64,000 bases of DNA from Syntrophotalea carbinolica DSM 2380. GTDB lineage: Bacteria; Desulfobacterota; Desulfuromonadia; Desulfuromonadales; Syntrophotaleaceae. Position 1 is the first letter of the stretch; the number at the start of each line of letters is the position of its first letter. The translations under genes and the position numbers were made by a program. The notes beneath the pieces were generated by a model. The model was not told the origin of the DNA. It did not search any database and saw nothing but the letters and a program-made list of their open reading frames with translations. The stretch spans positions 434,001-498,000 of the forward strand of contig NC_007498.2 in NCBI RefSeq assembly GCF_000012885.1. The letters are read 5' to 3'. Below, piece by piece: positions 34,870 to 43,837 of this stretch.

Positions 34870-35367
34870 ATGTTAGGTTACCAGTCCTCGTTAGTCATGT
34901 ACGATGAGGAATATCAGCGGATCGTTGAGGGTGCGGATAAACTGTTGCGCGAATCCAATGCCAAGTCGGTTTTCCTGGTCGATCGCAACGGGCAATTGAT
35001 TGCCGCTACCGGCGAAACTGAGCATTTGGATACGACCAGTCTCGCTTCCCTGACCGCCGGCAATATTGCGGCCACAGGGGGGCTGGCGAAGCTGATCGGT
35101 GAAAAAGAATTTTCCATTCTGTTCCACGAAGGGGAAAAGGACAATATTCACATTTCCATTGTTGGTGGCCGCGTTATTCTGGTGGTCATATTTGATCAGC
35201 GCAGTTCCCTTGGCTTGGTGCGCTTGCGTGTCAAGAAGGCAAGTGAAGAGTTCGACCGTACTCTGGAAGCGCTGGATCGCAAGTCTGCGGAGGAGTCCGG
35301 GGGAGGCGACCCGCAAAACCCCTTTGCGGAAATTACCGATGATGATATCGACAATCTCTTTCGGTAG
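34870..35367 (+). CDS. mglB: MglB-like roadblock/LC7 protein (GTPase-activating partner of MglA)
   Basis: A 165-residue protein with one roadblock/LC7 domain (about 10-120), starting MLGYQSSLVMYDEEYQRI and including VFLVDRNGQLIAATGE. The acidic C-terminal tail is AEITDDDIDNLF. In Myxococcus and Thermus, MglB is the GTPase-activating protein for MglA and marks one cell pole. It is 14 bp upstream of mglA, the usual operon order. A TTGATC/TATATA promoter precedes it. Confidence 0.9.
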   Translation: MLGYQSSLVMYDEEYQRIVEGADKLLRESNAKSVFLVDRNGQLIAATGETEHLDTTSLASLTAGNIAATGGLAKLIGEKEFSILFHEGEKDNIHISIVGGRVILVVIFDQRSSLGLVRLRVKKASEEFDRTLEALDRKSAEESGGGDPQNPFAEITDDDIDNLFR

Positions 35368-35381
35368 CAGGATGGCAATAA

Positions 35382-35972
35382 ATGGCTTTTATTAATTACG
35401 CATCACGTGAGATAAATTGTAAGATCGTCTATTACGGGCCGGGGTTGTGCGGAAAAACGACCAATCTGCAGACCATCTACCAGCGGACATCGCCGGATGC
35501 CCGGGGTAAGATGATTTCTCTGGCCACCGAGACGGAACGCACCCTGTTTTTCGATTTTCTACCGCTGGCTCTCGGTGAAATCCGCGGGTTCAAGACCCGG
35601 TTTCATCTTTATACCGTGCCGGGGCAGGTGTTCTATGATGCCTCACGTAAACTTATCCTCAAAGGGGTCGACGGGGTTGTTTTTGTAGCCGATTCCCAGG
35701 ATGAGCGCCTGGATGCGAATATTGAAAGTCTGGAGAACCTCAAGGATAATCTGGACGAGCAAGGGTATGAGCTGGAAAAAATCCCCTTTGTCATTCAATA
35801 CAACAAACGGGACCTCCCTAATCAAACGTCGCTTGAGGAGTTGAAGGAACTGCTGAATCCCGATGAGGTTCCCGATTTCGAGGCCTGCGCATTGACGGGG
35901 GAGGGGGTCTTTGAGACTCTTAAGGCGGTTGCCAAGCAGATTCTGGTGGAACTCAAGAAGGGCAAGCGTTGA
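35382..35972 (+). CDS. mglA: MglA-type small Ras-like GTPase
   Basis: A 196-residue GTPase with P-loop GPGLCGKT (19-26), the MglA-specific switch segment [12 protein letters not shown] (about 51-62), TVPGQV (78-83) in place of the Ras DxxG motif, and the guanine-specificity motif NKRD (141-144). MglA-GTP localises to a pole and directs type IV pili and motility machinery. It follows mglB by 14 bp. With the MSHA pilus locus beginning 1.2 kb downstream, control of pilus polarity is a reasonable inference. Confidence 0.95.
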   Translation: MAFINYASREINCKIVYYGPGLCGKTTNLQTIYQRTSPDARGKMISLATETERTLFFDFLPLALGEIRGFKTRFHLYTVPGQVFYDASRKLILKGVDGVVFVADSQDERLDANIESLENLKDNLDEQGYELEKIPFVIQYNKRDLPNQTSLEELKELLNPDEVPDFEACALTGEGVFETLKAVAKQILVELKKGKR

Positions 35973-36008
35973 TTGTTGCGTATCCCAGCGGATTGGTTTT
36001 GTTAAAAG

Positions 36009-36037
36009 ACAGCCTGTCGAAATATTCGACAGGCTGT
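36009..36037 (+). terminator. terminator after mglA
   Basis: ACAGCCTGTCGA (36009-36020) pairs with TCGACAGGCTGT (36026-36037); a short T-rich run follows. It also lies downstream of the minus-strand gene at 36103. Confidence 0.75.
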
Positions 36038-36102
36038 TCGTGTTTTCGGGGATTGTTTTTGTGCAGGTATATGCCGGTTGCGGACGTTGTTTGCGCGAAG
36101 GC

Positions 36103-36639
36103 TTACCAGTAACGTACCCTGCCGGTGTCGATATGGACGAAATTGGATCGGGGATAATAGCCGACCCCGCCCCTTTTCATGGCGGTAGCGGTTTTGCGGA
36201 GGTTGGCCAGGGGGTATCCTCGAAGTCGAATGTCGATGGCCTGTCCGGCCATATGCAGACTCTTTGTCGCTACGCCCCTGGAATGCGCCTGCAGTTGCCG
36301 ATTGGTGGCGGGGGAGCGATAGCCGGAGATGATTTCAAAAGGGGTGTCCGCCGGGATCCTGTCGTGCAGTTCATGGAGAAGATCCAGCAGGTTGGGGTCA
36401 ATGGCTTTGGTTTCCCCCGTTCGATGATCTCTAAGCAGATGGTTGATCTGTTGTAGCGAGTCGTGCTGGTAGGATCCTTTTTCCCAGTAGACAATGTTGC
36501 GAAGGTGTTCGCCGGTATGGGTATTGTAAAGGGATAGGGATCGATGATCTTTATTGACAAGGCTTGCCATGGCCGGCCACGGCATAAGTATGCCGGCGGT
36601 TGCTGCAAGGCCTGTTTTCAGAAATTGCCGTCGATTCAT
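36103..36639 (-). CDS. Tat-exported DUF882/M15-type murein peptidase (YcbK/MepK-like)
   Basis: A 178-residue protein with a twin-arginine signal (MNRRQFLKTGLAATAGIL, cleavage near AMA). The catalytic-domain motifs ISGYRSPATNRQL, KSLHMAGQAIDIRL and FVHIDTGRVRYW supply the His/Asp zinc ligands of the M15-like (DUF882) peptidases that cut peptidoglycan cross-links. Presence of a Tat rather than Sec signal is typical of this family. It is convergent with mglA. The ribosome site is weak. A role in making wall openings for the pilus encoded downstream is speculative. Confidence 0.88.
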   Translation of the reverse strand: MNRRQFLKTGLAATAGILMPWPAMASLVNKDHRSLSLYNTHTGEHLRNIVYWEKGSYQHDSLQQINHLLRDHRTGETKAIDPNLLDLLHELHDRIPADTPFEIISGYRSPATNRQLQAHSRGVATKSLHMAGQAIDIRLRGYPLANLRKTATAMKRGGVGYYPRSNFVHIDTGRVRYW

Positions 36640-36957
36640 GTTGGGAAGTAACCGGGTTTAAAAGGTGTGCGCCGTTCCGATGGGGTAAAGCATTTGAGTT
36701 TGACCTGGCGGAGTGGATACGGAGGTAGGTCGGTGATGCCTGTCACTGGGGAACTCTATGCAAATCCCTGATTTTACTCGCAGCGAACTGAACCTCGTTG
36801 GAAGATGGAAAAATTATTCATGCGGAACTCTGTCCGTAAAACTTCGCCAGCATAGCAAAGCCCGGGAATGTTTTCCAGAGGATTTTTGCTTAAAAAACAA
36901 TAAGGTAGGCCTTCTGGATGGTTTTCTGTGCGATCATGGGAACCATAGCCGGTGGGG
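36640..36957. other. intergenic stretch upstream of the msh control region
   Basis: I see no gene with a ribosome site here. Open frames are short and lack family features. Confidence 0.45.
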
Positions 36958-37011
36958 CTATGACAAAATATGGCAACCCAACTTTCCGCGGTCTATGACA
37001 AAAAGTGACAA
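36958..37011 (+). promoter_or_regulatory. pair of direct repeats upstream of the msh promoter
   Basis: CTATGACAAAATATGGCAA (36958-36976) and CTATGACAAAAAGTGACAA (36993-37011) agree in 16 of 19 positions and start 35 bp apart. They end 39 bp before the putative -35 box and could be operator half-sites. Confidence 0.5.
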
Positions 37012-37050
37012 TAAATTGCAGTGAAAAGGCGAAGCTTTTCGAGTTTTTCC

Positions 37051-37079
37051 TTGATGGAAGATTAAAAAATGAATAGTAT
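37051..37079 (+). promoter_or_regulatory. sigma-70-like promoter of the msh operon
   Basis: TTGATG (37051-37056) and TAGTAT (37074-37079) are separated by 17 nt in an AT-rich stretch, 100 bp before the first msh gene. Confidence 0.55.
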
Positions 37080-37179
37080 CGCATATATTGCGGTGACTTA
37101 GCTTCGTTTGGTCTGTGCTTTTGCATGCTGTCGGCTTGACGGATATATGATGATGACAGCTTGGTAATCAGGGGGGGCA

Positions 37180-38136
37180 GTGAAAGTTTTCGGTGCCAAA
37201 TCAACGGCGACATCCGGTATGACAGGCGTTTCCTTGGAGGGTGAAGGTCTGGCTGTCGCACATGTGGAATTGCATGACGGCAGACCTCATCTGGCTTGCT
37301 GTGCCTTTTTTGAGGGGGATGCCGCCGTTTGCCAGGAACGCCTGCTGGACGAAGTCAGGAGTCGCGGTTTGGTGCGCAGTCGCGGTGTCGGCGTGGTCGG
37401 TTTTGGGTCCTATGGGCTTTTTCAGGTAGCCCCTCCACCTGTTCCGGATGCCGAATTGCGGGACGCTGTTCGCTGGCAGGTGAAAGACCTGATCGATTAT
37501 CCCCTCGAGGAAGCGGTTGTGGATGTTTTTCGTGTGGGGGCCGATGCCCGGCGCGAAGGCACCAGGAACGCTTACGTTGTAGCCGTCAAACAGGCTGTCG
37601 TGCGCCAACAGCTCGACCTGTTGCGCCACGCCCGGCTCAAGGTCGACGCTGTTGACATTCCGGAACTCTGTTTAAGGAATCTGGCAGCTCTGCTGCCCGA
37701 AGATCCCCGCGGCGTGTCGCTACTCTATCTGGGGGCCGACAGCGGCGTTGTTATTGTCTGTCGCGGGGGGCGATTGCAATTGGCCCGGGATATTCCTTTC
37801 GGTTTCACGGCCCTGTCCCCCGAGACCGGGGAGTCGCAGCCTGGCAACATCGAAGGCCTTCAAGAGCGCCTCAGCCTGCTCGCGCTGGACATTCAGCGCT
37901 CCCTCGATTTCTATGAAAGCAGTTTCCGTCAGACGCCTGTAGCGGCGTTGTATCTCCTGCCTGCCGCAAAACCCCTGCCCGATCTTTTGCCGGATTTGCA
38001 AAGTCGTCTCGGCACCGCCGTCAAGCCCTTTATCCTTGCTGATGTATTCGACGGAAGCAAGGATGCTCTGCGCACCGCTGACCGCTGTCTGCTGGCTGTT
38101 GGTGCCGCTTTGCGAAACGATAAGGGGGAGGCATGA
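37180..38136 (+). CDS. mshI: MSHA biogenesis protein MshI (PilM-like)
   Basis: A 318-residue actin-fold protein of the PilM/MshI group that forms the cytoplasmic ring of the pilus alignment complex. Typical segments are VGFGSYGLFQVAPPPVPDAELRDAVRWQ, the YVVAVKQAVVRQQLDLL core and DIQRSLDFYES. The start is GTG 37180 behind a G-rich ribosome site. It is the first gene of the operon and overlaps the PilN-like gene by 4 bp. The canonical MshH gene is not upstream. Confidence 0.85.
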   Translation: MKVFGAKSTATSGMTGVSLEGEGLAVAHVELHDGRPHLACCAFFEGDAAVCQERLLDEVRSRGLVRSRGVGVVGFGSYGLFQVAPPPVPDAELRDAVRWQVKDLIDYPLEEAVVDVFRVGADARREGTRNAYVVAVKQAVVRQQLDLLRHARLKVDAVDIPELCLRNLAALLPEDPRGVSLLYLGADSGVVIVCRGGRLQLARDIPFGFTALSPETGESQPGNIEGLQERLSLLALDIQRSLDFYESSFRQTPVAALYLLPAAKPLPDLLPDLQSRLGTAVKPFILADVFDGSKDALRTADRCLLAVGAALRNDKGEA

Positions 38137-38738
38137 GGCAGCAGATCAACCTTTATCAGCCGGAATTATTCGATAAGAAGATACCTTTTTCCTCCCGGAT
38201 GGTGGCGATGGTGCTGGCCGCAGCGTTGCTTTGCGCTATGTTGGCCGGAGCGCTCGGCATGTGGCGCAGTGCGCGCCTGGCAGCCGAGCTGGAGCGTTTG
38301 CAGGGGCGGCAGATGGCAGCCTTGCAGCGTCTTGAAGAGGTGCAGCGGCAGTACCCACCGCGCGTCCCCGATCCTGGTTTGGCCCGCCAGGTCGACAGCC
38401 TGTTGGGGGAACGCCAGGCACGCCTTGCTTTACTGGAGATGCTGACCGGCAGCCAGCCGGGCAATAGCCGTGGGTTTTCCCGCTATCTGGAAGGGCTCGC
38501 ACGGGAGGATCTCTCTGCGGTCTGGTTGCGCCGCATTCGCTTATCTGCCGGCGGTCAGCAATTGTTGCTGGAGGGAAGCACAACGCGGGCCGCCGATGTG
38601 CCCCTTTATCTGCAGCGCCTGACCAGACAGCAGGATTATGCCGGACGGGAGTTCGAGCATCTGCAGATAAGTCGCGCCGAGGATAACTCCCAAGTCGTCG
38701 ATTTTTTGATCAAAACCACCCATGAGGAAAAACCATGA
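38133..38738 (+). CDS. PilN-like MSHA assembly protein
   Basis: A 201-residue bitopic inner-membrane protein. A short cytoplasmic N-terminus (MRQQINLYQPELF) matches the PilN signature that docks on PilM. It is followed by one transmembrane helix (about 26-46), a coiled coil (AAELERLQGRQMAALQRLEE) and a small periplasmic domain. In MSHA nomenclature this is sometimes a second MshI-type gene. It overlaps neighbours by 4 bp on both sides. Confidence 0.85.
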   Translation: MRQQINLYQPELFDKKIPFSSRMVAMVLAAALLCAMLAGALGMWRSARLAAELERLQGRQMAALQRLEEVQRQYPPRVPDPGLARQVDSLLGERQARLALLEMLTGSQPGNSRGFSRYLEGLAREDLSAVWLRRIRLSAGGQQLLLEGSTTRAADVPLYLQRLTRQQDYAGREFEHLQISRAEDNSQVVDFLIKTTHEEKP

Positions 38739-39412
38739 AGGCGCTGGTGGTAAAAGTGAAACAATGGGCGGACTGGCTCGATCAACGCTCCCTGCGGGAA
38801 AGGGTTTTATTGGCGGCGGTGGTGCTGGTTGTCGGCTTTCTGGTTTTTGATGCGCTGGTGTTTCATCCTCAGGCGCAGAACCGCCGTCACCTGAAGACGC
38901 AGATGGCCACCCTTGAGACCACTCTTGCCGAACTGGATCGCCAGGCCGAAACGGTTTTGCTGCGTGCCAAGGAAGATCCCGACCGTGAACACCGGGCTCA
39001 ACAGCGGCAGTTGCAAGCGGAGCTGGCTTCTTTGGATGAACGCCTCAAGGATCTGACCGTCGATCTTATTTCGCCATCTGATATGGCCGAAGTTCTGCGA
39101 GAGCTTCTTGCCCGGCAGCAAGGGCTGAGGCTTGTGCATCTGGAAAACCTGCCCCCCGTTGCATTGTTGCCGGCCAAGACCGAATCTGTTGAGTCCGACA
39201 GCGAGCCCCGCACCAATCTGTACCGTCACCCCGTGCGTATCGTCGTCTCGGGGACGTATCTGCAAGCCTTGGCTTATCTGCGAAATCTGGAAAAGCTGCC
39301 CCGTAAGTTATTCTGGGACGAACTGGAGATCGTGGTTGGGGACTATCCTCGAGCCGAAATATCCCTGCTGGTGTATACCCTGAGTCACAGAAAGGGGTGG
39401 ATTGGTGTTTAA
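38735..39412 (+). CDS. mshJ: MSHA biogenesis protein MshJ (PilO-like)
   Basis: The 225-residue protein has one transmembrane segment (about 23-41, VLLAAVVLVVGFLVFDALVF) and a coiled coil from about 47 to 110. The periplasmic domain contains RHPVRIVVSGTYLQALAYLRNLE, typical of PilO/MshJ. It pairs with the PilN-like protein to connect the cytoplasmic ring with the secretin. The C-terminus ends in the overlap with mshK. Confidence 0.87.
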   Translation: MKALVVKVKQWADWLDQRSLRERVLLAAVVLVVGFLVFDALVFHPQAQNRRHLKTQMATLETTLAELDRQAETVLLRAKEDPDREHRAQQRQLQAELASLDERLKDLTVDLISPSDMAEVLRELLARQQGLRLVHLENLPPVALLPAKTESVESDSEPRTNLYRHPVRIVVSGTYLQALAYLRNLEKLPRKLFWDELEIVVGDYPRAEISLLVYTLSHRKGWIGV

Positions 39413-39770
39413 TGTACGGCCGCGATATCTGACTGCGAGTGCGGTTCTATGGATACTTTGCCTGGGGTTGCGTACCCTGGCTGTCGGGTCCGAAGTGTTG
39501 CCGGACCCGACCCGGCCGGGTATCGCCAGCGGCGGTGGGCGTCCGGCAGAAGCGCAAGTGACCAAGTGGGTATTGACATCGACCCTGATCTCGCCGCAGC
39601 GAAGCGTTGCGATTATCAACGATCAGGTCGTACGGGTTGGGCAGGAGGTCGATGGCGCCAGGTTGGAAGCGATAAAGCCTGGCCGCGCGCTGCTGTCCCG
39701 TGCCGGAAAAAAGATAAAACTTAAGCTGATTGCCGATGCCGTGAAACAAACGGTGACATCGGCCCCTTGA
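39405..39770 (+). CDS. mshK: MSHA biogenesis protein MshK (PilP-like)
   Basis: A 121-residue exported protein. A signal-like N-terminus is followed by DPTRP and a small domain with WVLTSTLISPQRSVAIINDQVVRVGQEVDGARL, the hallmark of MshK and related secretin partners. The start is GTG 39405, 7 nt after AAAGGGG; a TTG three bases earlier is also possible. It overlaps mshJ by 8 bp and mshL by 4 bp. The predicted role is a periplasmic link between MshJ and the MshL secretin. Confidence 0.82.
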   Translation: MFNVRPRYLTASAVLWILCLGLRTLAVGSEVLPDPTRPGIASGGGRPAEAQVTKWVLTSTLISPQRSVAIINDQVVRVGQEVDGARLEAIKPGRALLSRAGKKIKLKLIADAVKQTVTSAP

Positions 39771-41503
39771 AGCGAGGATACGTGCAGAAACTGATGACGA
39801 CCAGAGCGTGGTATTGCAGTGGCTTGATGCTGATCGGGCTGGCCGGTGTATTGATGATGGGGGGGTGTGCGCCAAGGCCCAGAGGAGAGATGCCCCTGGC
39901 ACAATTCGATCAGCAGCTGGCGGTTGAGCAAAAGGTGCCGAGTACCCTGCCGGATGAAGTGTCGGCAGCTCTATTGCCCCCCGCCAAGGACGATGCAGAC
40001 TGGCAGGGGCACATGGTGGAGGAACCGCGTTTCGATGTGTTTGCCAAGGATACCCCAGCTCAGGAGTTTTTTACGGGTCTGGTCGAGGGAACTCCCTACA
40101 ACATGGTGGTACATCCCTCGGTTTCCGGAACGGTATCCCTCAATCTCAAGGCCGTGACCATTCCTGAAATCATGGATGTGCTGCGGGATGTTTACGGTTT
40201 CCAATACCGGACCACCCGCTCCGGATTTCAGGTCATTCCCGATACCCTTCAGACCCAGGTGTTCTATGTCAATTATCTCAACCTGGTGCGTAAGGGGTTG
40301 TCGCAGACCCGGGTCAGTTCCGGACAGGTCAGCGAGGCGGGCAGCGGCGATGATGACGACGACAGCGGATCGAACCGGTCGAGACGCGACGACGGCAATG
40401 CCATGGTTTCGGGCAGTCGCATCGACACCGAATCGAGTGCCGATTTCTGGACCGAGTTGAGCGTGGCGCTGCGCACCATGGTCGGCCAGGAGGACGGCCG
40501 ACGGGTCGTGATCCAGCCGCAGGCCGGCGTGGTGGTGGTACGCGCTCTGCCCGAGGAATTGCGCACCATCGAGCAGTATCTGGGCACTATTCAGGGCAAT
40601 CTGCAGCGCCAGGTCATTCTCGAAGCCAAAATTCTCGAGGTTGAGCTGGGCGATGGTTATCAGGCCGGTATCAACTGGTCGGCGGTGAACGGGGATGTTT
40701 CCATGGCGCAGACGCGCGGCGATATTTTCGCCGACAACGGATTGGCCGATATCGTTGGCAGTGACGGTGCGGCCGTGACCTCGGGATTGGCCTCCGGTGC
40801 TTTTGGCGGGGTCTTCAGCGCCGCGTTGAATTTCAAGAATTTCCAGGCTTTTATCGAATTACTGGAGACCCAGGGCGATGTTCAGGTATTGTCGAGTCCG
40901 CGTATCGCCACGGTCAACAACCAGAAAGCGGTCATCAAGGTCGGTTCCGATGAGTTCTTCGTCACGGATGTTTCAAGTGATACGGTAACCGGCACCACCA
41001 CGACCACCTCTCCGGATATCACCCTGACGCCGTTTTTCTCCGGCATCGCCCTCGATGTGACGCCGCAGATCGATCCCAAGGGCAAGGTGACACTGCACAT
41101 TCATCCAACCGTCAGCGAAGTTTCCGATCAGACCAAAGACATCACGGTGGCCGGGGAAACCCAGACTCTGCCCCTGGCTTTCAGTACGGTGCGCGAGTCC
41201 GACAGCATTGTCGCAGCTGAGAGTGGTCAGGTTGTAGTCATTGGCGGCTTGATGAAAGATCAGCTGCAGAACAGGGATGCCAGCGTGCCTCTGCTTGGGC
41301 GTCTGCCCGGGGTGGGTGCCCTGTTCCGGCATACCCAGTCGGTATCGCGCAAAAGTGAGCTGGTGATTCTTCTGAGGCCGATGGTGGTCGAAGCCGGTAC
41401 CTGGAACCAGGCGCTGGATGCTTCGCGGCAGCGGTTCAAAAACCTGGGTAGCGAATTCGATACCGAGTGGCGCGGCGGCAAATTCGCGCGGCCCGCTCGT
41501 TAA
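39767..41503 (+). CDS. mshL: MSHA secretin MshL
   Basis: This 578-residue protein forms the outer-membrane pore for the pilus. The N-terminus is a lipoprotein signal (LAGVLMMGGCAPRP; Cys at about 29). Then come the STN/N0 domain (YNMVVHPSVSGTVSLNLKAV) and a Ser/Asp-rich linker (about 190-215). The C-terminal secretin domain has VQVLSSPRIATVNNQKAVIKVG and the terminal signature VVIGGLMKD. TTG 39767 overlaps the mshK stop; GTG 39782 and ATG 39794 are alternative starts. Confidence 0.93.
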   Translation: MKRGYVQKLMTTRAWYCSGLMLIGLAGVLMMGGCAPRPRGEMPLAQFDQQLAVEQKVPSTLPDEVSAALLPPAKDDADWQGHMVEEPRFDVFAKDTPAQEFFTGLVEGTPYNMVVHPSVSGTVSLNLKAVTIPEIMDVLRDVYGFQYRTTRSGFQVIPDTLQTQVFYVNYLNLVRKGLSQTRVSSGQVSEAGSGDDDDDSGSNRSRRDDGNAMVSGSRIDTESSADFWTELSVALRTMVGQEDGRRVVIQPQAGVVVVRALPEELRTIEQYLGTIQGNLQRQVILEAKILEVELGDGYQAGINWSAVNGDVSMAQTRGDIFADNGLADIVGSDGAAVTSGLASGAFGGVFSAALNFKNFQAFIELLETQGDVQVLSSPRIATVNNQKAVIKVGSDEFFVTDVSSDTVTGTTTTTSPDITLTPFFSGIALDVTPQIDPKGKVTLHIHPTVSEVSDQTKDITVAGETQTLPLAFSTVRESDSIVAAESGQVVVIGGLMKDQLQNRDASVPLLGRLPGVGALFRHTQSVSRKSELVILLRPMVVEAGTWNQALDASRQRFKNLGSEFDTEWRGGKFARPAR

Positions 41504-41535
41504 GCGGGCTTTTTCGGGGCCGGAGGTAGAGACCG

Positions 41536-42381
41536 ATGTATCGAGAGCATTTCGGCTTGACGGCAAAACCTTTCGGTTTGACTCCGGATGCGGATTTTCT
41601 GTTTGCTCATGCCGGCTACCGGGAGGCTTTGAATGTTCTGCTTATCGCTCTGGACAGCGGCGAAGGGTTTATCAAGATCACCGGCGAGGTGGGTACCGGC
41701 AAGACGCTGCTGTGTCGGCGGTTGCTCGATGAACTGGCCGAAACCGCTATTACAGCGTATGTTCCCAACCCACTGCTGGAACCCATGGAGTTCTATGCAG
41801 CCGTGGCGGAGGAACTCGGCGCAGGATTTGCCGCTGCGACGGATTCCCACGAAGCGCTCAAACGCATCGCACAGCGGCTTATCGAATTGGGGGGCGACGG
41901 TCGCCCGGTGGTTCTGTGCATCGATGAAGCGCAAGTGATGTCCGATCGAACTCTTGAGGCATTGCGTTTGTTGAGCAACCTCGAAACGCAAAAGCGTAAG
42001 TTGCTGCATATCGTGCTGTTCGGCCAGCCGGAGCTGGATCAGCGCCTGGCCGGTTACGGTCTTCGCCAATTACGCCAGCGCATTGTGTTCAGCTACAGAT
42101 TGCCGGCACTCGGTCGGCAGGAGGTCGGCGCCTACGTTCGGCATCGATTGCAGGCCGCGGGCTGTAAGGGCAACCGCATATTCAGCTCTCGGGCGTTGAA
42201 AAGATTATGGACGGCGAGTCGCGGGATACCCAGGCTTGTCAATATTTTGGCTAACAAGGCCATGATGGCCTCCTTCGGTCAAGGCGACAGCATGGTGCGT
42301 ACCCGGCATGTGCGTCTGGCCATCGCCGATACCGAAGACGCCCGCCGCAGCTGGCTGTGTCGTTTGCGCCTGGGGTGTTGA
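41536..42381 (+). CDS. mshM: MSHA biogenesis ATPase MshM (ExeA/GspA-like)
   Basis: A 281-residue AAA ATPase. It starts MYREHFGLTAKPFGLTPD, the family opening, with Walker A GEVGTGKT (50-57) and Walker B VVLCIDEAQVM (about 131-141). A C-terminal winged-helix-like domain follows. Unlike ExeA it has no peptidoglycan-binding extension. It is thought to assist secretin or pilus assembly. GGAGG precedes the ATG by 9 nt. The gene follows mshL by 32 bp. Confidence 0.9.
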   Translation: MYREHFGLTAKPFGLTPDADFLFAHAGYREALNVLLIALDSGEGFIKITGEVGTGKTLLCRRLLDELAETAITAYVPNPLLEPMEFYAAVAEELGAGFAAATDSHEALKRIAQRLIELGGDGRPVVLCIDEAQVMSDRTLEALRLLSNLETQKRKLLHIVLFGQPELDQRLAGYGLRQLRQRIVFSYRLPALGRQEVGAYVRHRLQAAGCKGNRIFSSRALKRLWTASRGIPRLVNILANKAMMASFGQGDSMVRTRHVRLAIADTEDARRSWLCRLRLGC

Positions 42382-42391
42382 GGAGAATAGA

Positions 42392-43837
42392 TTGAGCCTT
42401 ATCAACCAAATGCTCAAGGATCTCGAGAAACGCTCGACTCCGGACGCGTCATCCGGGCACGGCAGGGCTGCTTTTGCGCCTGCTGTCCGCGCAGATCGCC
42501 GTCGTAAGGTGCTGTGGCTGGGGCTGCCGCTCTTGCTGCTGATCCTCGGTGTCGGATTGTGGGCAGGTTTCGGGCATGTTGGCGAGGCACCGCCGCCTTC
42601 CGACCTTGATCCGGTCGTAACCGATGAAACGCAAGACAATCTTCCTTCGGTTGCAACACAACAATCCGTGCTGCCCGCAGCGCCCGAAGCCGTGTCCCTT
42701 AAGACTTTGCGGCTTTTTCCGCACGACCATCGGCTGCAGGTTGAAGCGGTCTTTTCGGAGGCACCGGCTTATCGGCTTTTGCGCATCGACCATGGTAGGC
42801 AGCTGGTCCTGGAACTGCCGGAGGCGAGCCTGCCTGCCGCGCTGCCGCCTGCCGCCTCCTGGCCGTTGCTGCGCAGTGTGGGGTACGAACGGGGCGAGCA
42901 TGGTCCCCGGCTGGTTTTCACTTTCAAGGCGGCTTGTCGATATGAGGAACTGGCGTTACTTGCGGCAGCTGACGGCCAGGATCAGATGCTGCGTTTTACG
43001 GTACAGCCCGAGCCGAGTGCGGTAGCGGCGACTGTTGCCAGGCCGGCGCCTGTACTGCCTTCCGAGGATAAAGCTGCGTCCGAGCCGGTGCCGGCCGCGG
43101 TAGCGACTGTGCAACCGGAACAGCCAACCGCCCAACCGGAGCGGTCGACCGCAGAACCGAAGACTTTCGCTGCTCAGCCAGGTATGACGCGACAGACATT
43201 GCAGCTGACACCCCATGAGCGTGCCTCCGAATTCAGCCGGGATGCTCTTGCCGCTTTGCAGCAGGGAAAAGAGCGCGATGCGGAGGCCGCGTTACGTTCA
43301 GCCCTGGCCATTGAACCGGGCCATGAGCAGGCCTGCGATTTGTTGTTGCGGCTGTTGAAAAAGCAAGGCCGTCGCGCCGAAATCAGATTGTTGCTGGCTA
43401 CGGCGGTGCGGGAACATCCGGCGCAGCTGTCGTATCGGGAAAATTATGCGCGCCTGTTGATCGAGGAGGGCGCATTAACCGAAGCCCGCGAACAGTTGGC
43501 CCGCGAACCTCGACCGTCTGTGGCCGAGGCCCTGGATTTGTACGCCATGTTGGCCACGGTTTATCAGCGTCTGGCGCAATACGAGGCCGCGGCGCACATT
43601 TATCGTCAAATGCTGGAAGTTCAGCCGGAAAAGGCGATCTGGTGGATGGGGCTTGGCATTGCTCTTGAAGGAAACCTGGAGGAGAATCAGGCGCGTCAAG
43701 CCTATGACCAGGCCCTTGCCCGTGGCGGATTGTCCGCCGGGTTGCAGACCTACATCCGACAGCGGCTGACGGTATTGAAAAATCGCCATGCTCAAAATCC
43801 CGCGACTGTTACGGACGCAGGGAAGGAACCATCATGA
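42392..43837 (+). CDS. mshN: MSHA biogenesis protein MshN (TPR protein)
   Basis: This 481-residue protein begins MSLINQMLKDLEKRS, matching the MshN N-terminus. One transmembrane helix (about 37-59) is followed by a low-complexity Ala/Pro/Glu stretch (about 215-285) with QPERSTAEP-type repeats. The C-terminus has TPR repeats (about 310-460, for example LDLYAMLATVYQRLAQYEAAAHIYRQML). The start is TTG 42392, 6 nt after AGGAG; the open frame continues upstream inside mshM without support. It overlaps mshE by 4 bp. Confidence 0.85.
   Translation: MSLINQMLKDLEKRSTPDASSGHGRAAFAPAVRADRRRKVLWLGLPLLLLILGVGLWAGFGHVGEAPPPSDLDPVVTDETQDNLPSVATQQSVLPAAPEAVSLKTLRLFPHDHRLQVEAVFSEAPAYRLLRIDHGRQLVLELPEASLPAALPPAASWPLLRSVGYERGEHGPRLVFTFKAACRYEELALLAAADGQDQMLRFTVQPEPSAVAATVARPAPVLPSEDKAASEPVPAAVATVQPEQPTAQPERSTAEPKTFAAQPGMTRQTLQLTPHERASEFSRDALAALQQGKERDAEAALRSALAIEPGHEQACDLLLRLLKKQGRRAEIRLLLATAVREHPAQLSYRENYARLLIEEGALTEAREQLAREPRPSVAEALDLYAMLATVYQRLAQYEAAAHIYRQMLEVQPEKAIWWMGLGIALEGNLEENQARQAYDQALARGGLSAGLQTYIRQRLTVLKNRHAQNPATVTDAGKEPS

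Noticed and set aside
37110-37125. sigma-54-like element TTGGTCTGTGCTTTTGCA upstream of mshI
   Set aside because: The GG and GC pairs are 11 nt apart rather than the required 10, and a good sigma-70-like promoter lies just upstream.
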